64,000 bases of DNA. It comes from Parabacteroides sp. AM08-6. GTDB taxonomy: Bacteria > Bacteroidota > Bacteroidia > Bacteroidales > Tannerellaceae. The stretch is taken from contig NZ_QRMP01000004.1 in the NCBI RefSeq assembly GCF_003473295.1, forward strand, positions 3,308-67,307, read 5' to 3'. A program made the position numbers and the translations under genes. Shown here piece by piece: positions 63,598 through 64,000 of the stretch; position 1 is the stretch's first letter, and each line of letters starts with the position of its first letter. The notes under the pieces are model-generated. The model worked only from the letters and a program-made list of their open reading frames with translations. It ran no database searches and had not been told where the DNA came from.

Positions 63598-63633
63598 TTG
63601 GCATTATTGGCACTTTTGGCACTTTTGACACTT
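63598..63633. repeat. Four tandem 9-bp units
   Basis: TTGGCATTA, TTGGCACTT, TTGGCACTT, TTGACACTT in a row, in the non-coding region between the gene remnant and the inverted repeats. From 63634 to 63778 I see only AT-rich sequence with AAACGTAAG / AAGCGTAAG pieces. Confidence 0.7.
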
Positions 63634-63778
63634 TCGGATGAATGTAAATAACTATTTTGTAAAAATACATTTAGAAAGAAGTTTAAGGCTTTTACGGGAA
63701 AAACGTAAGTGTTTTGCTTGAAAAGCGTAAGTCTTTATAATAATCAATGATTATTTGTACTACATCTGCTCATAAAAA

Positions 63779-63814
63779 AATGACTAAAATAAACGAACGT
63801 TTTTTTTAGTCATT
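63779..63814 (+). repeat. Left inverted repeat of the invertible segment
   Basis: 36 bases; core ACGAACGTTT. Exact reverse complement of 63942-63977. Confidence 0.92.
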
Positions 63815-63823
63815 ATTTCGATA

Positions 63824-63854
63824 CAAACATCAACATTAATTTTCACATGGCAAA
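63824..63854 (-). promoter_or_regulatory. Leftward promoter inside the invertible segment
   Basis: On the minus strand: TTTG (63851-63854), a 19-base spacer and GATGTTTG (63824-63831), one base off TAnnTTTG. There is no TTTG on the plus strand of the segment. As read here the promoter points away from the right edge, i.e. the OFF orientation for a rightward locus. Confidence 0.6.
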
Positions 63855-63941
63855 ATTTTTTCCAACAAAAAAAACAATTAATTATCAAGGGCTAAGCGAT
63901 ATTTTATAAATCAATCTTTCAAAAGGCGCATCCATAAAGAA

Positions 63942-63977
63942 AATGACTAAAAAAAACGTTCGTTTATTTTAGTCATT
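63942..63977 (-). repeat. Right inverted repeat of the invertible segment
   Basis: 36 bases; core AAACGTTCGT. Exact reverse complement of 63779-63814. Only 23 bases of the window remain after it. Confidence 0.92.
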
Positions 63978-64000
63978 ATACAAAACAACACACCTGTTAA

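Larger units (their letters stand above)
63779..63977. promoter_or_regulatory. Probable invertible (phase-variable) promoter segment
   Basis: Two 36-base sequences, 63779-63814 and 63942-63977, are exact reverse complements of each other, and each is itself nearly palindromic (outer arms AATGACTAAAA / TTTTAGTCATT). Their centre is AAACGTTCGT, which matches the ARACGTWCGT core recognised by the Mpi-type invertase at Bacteroides fragilis capsule promoters. They enclose 127 bases that hold one promoter. The recombinase is not in the window. The regulated locus, probably capsular polysaccharide genes, should lie to the right of 64000. Confidence 0.8.

Overview
The window is a 64 kb piece of a Bacteroidales chromosome, most likely Parabacteroides or a close Bacteroides. 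The reasons are the TAnnTTTG promoter elements, often with TTTG about 20 bases upstream; the PorZ-like and DUF4252/DUF4294 proteins; the glycoside hydrolases; and an invertible-promoter signature typical of Bacteroidales capsule loci. I see no rRNA, tRNA, complete insertion sequence or CRISPR array.

Layout. 0-5.8 kb: the end of a GH116-like glycosidase, then a glutamate-dependent acid-resistance cluster (antiporter gadC, an ion channel, glutaminase, glutamate decarboxylase). 5.8-8 kb: MFS and EamA transporters. 8.1-10 kb: a four-gene ECF sigma / anti-sigma cassette bracketed by two DUF4252 genes. 10-22 kb: carbohydrate genes (a large lipoprotein glycosidase, a GH78 rhamnosidase, a beta-helix lipoprotein, a sulfatase) interrupted by mutS. 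22-31 kb: housekeeping genes (leuS, yitT family, rdgB, a porZ-like gene, nadA, a TrmH-family methylase), with a 0.72 kb AT-rich non-coding region at 29.9-30.66 kb that carries a perfect DnaA box and is a candidate replication origin. 31-43 kb: envelope and metabolic genes, GH20, SulP, an odd pair of beta-propeller lipoproteins (one very AT-rich), and rubrerythrin.

43.4-59.6 kb is the most striking part: seven tightly packed genes encoding an ABC ATPase, an ABC permease fused to a huge extracytoplasmic domain, a TolC-like protein, a membrane-fusion protein, an RND pump, a second RND pump fused to a membrane segment and a complete ABC ATPase (1803 residues), and another ABC-2 type permease. This looks like one combined RND/ABC export machine.

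59.6-64 kb: an AlbA_2 (Schlafen-like) gene flanked by a perfect 37-bp direct repeat and containing a 21-bp in-frame tandem repeat; a hipBA-type toxin-antitoxin pair; a diverged copy of a repeat also found at 40 kb; a gene remnant; and at the very end a pair of perfect 36-bp inverted repeats with the core AAACGTTCGT, enclosing a promoter that reads leftward. This is a probable phase-variable (invertible) promoter for a locus, probably capsular polysaccharide, lying just beyond the right edge.

All family names come from reading the translated sequence and remembered motifs; no database search was run.
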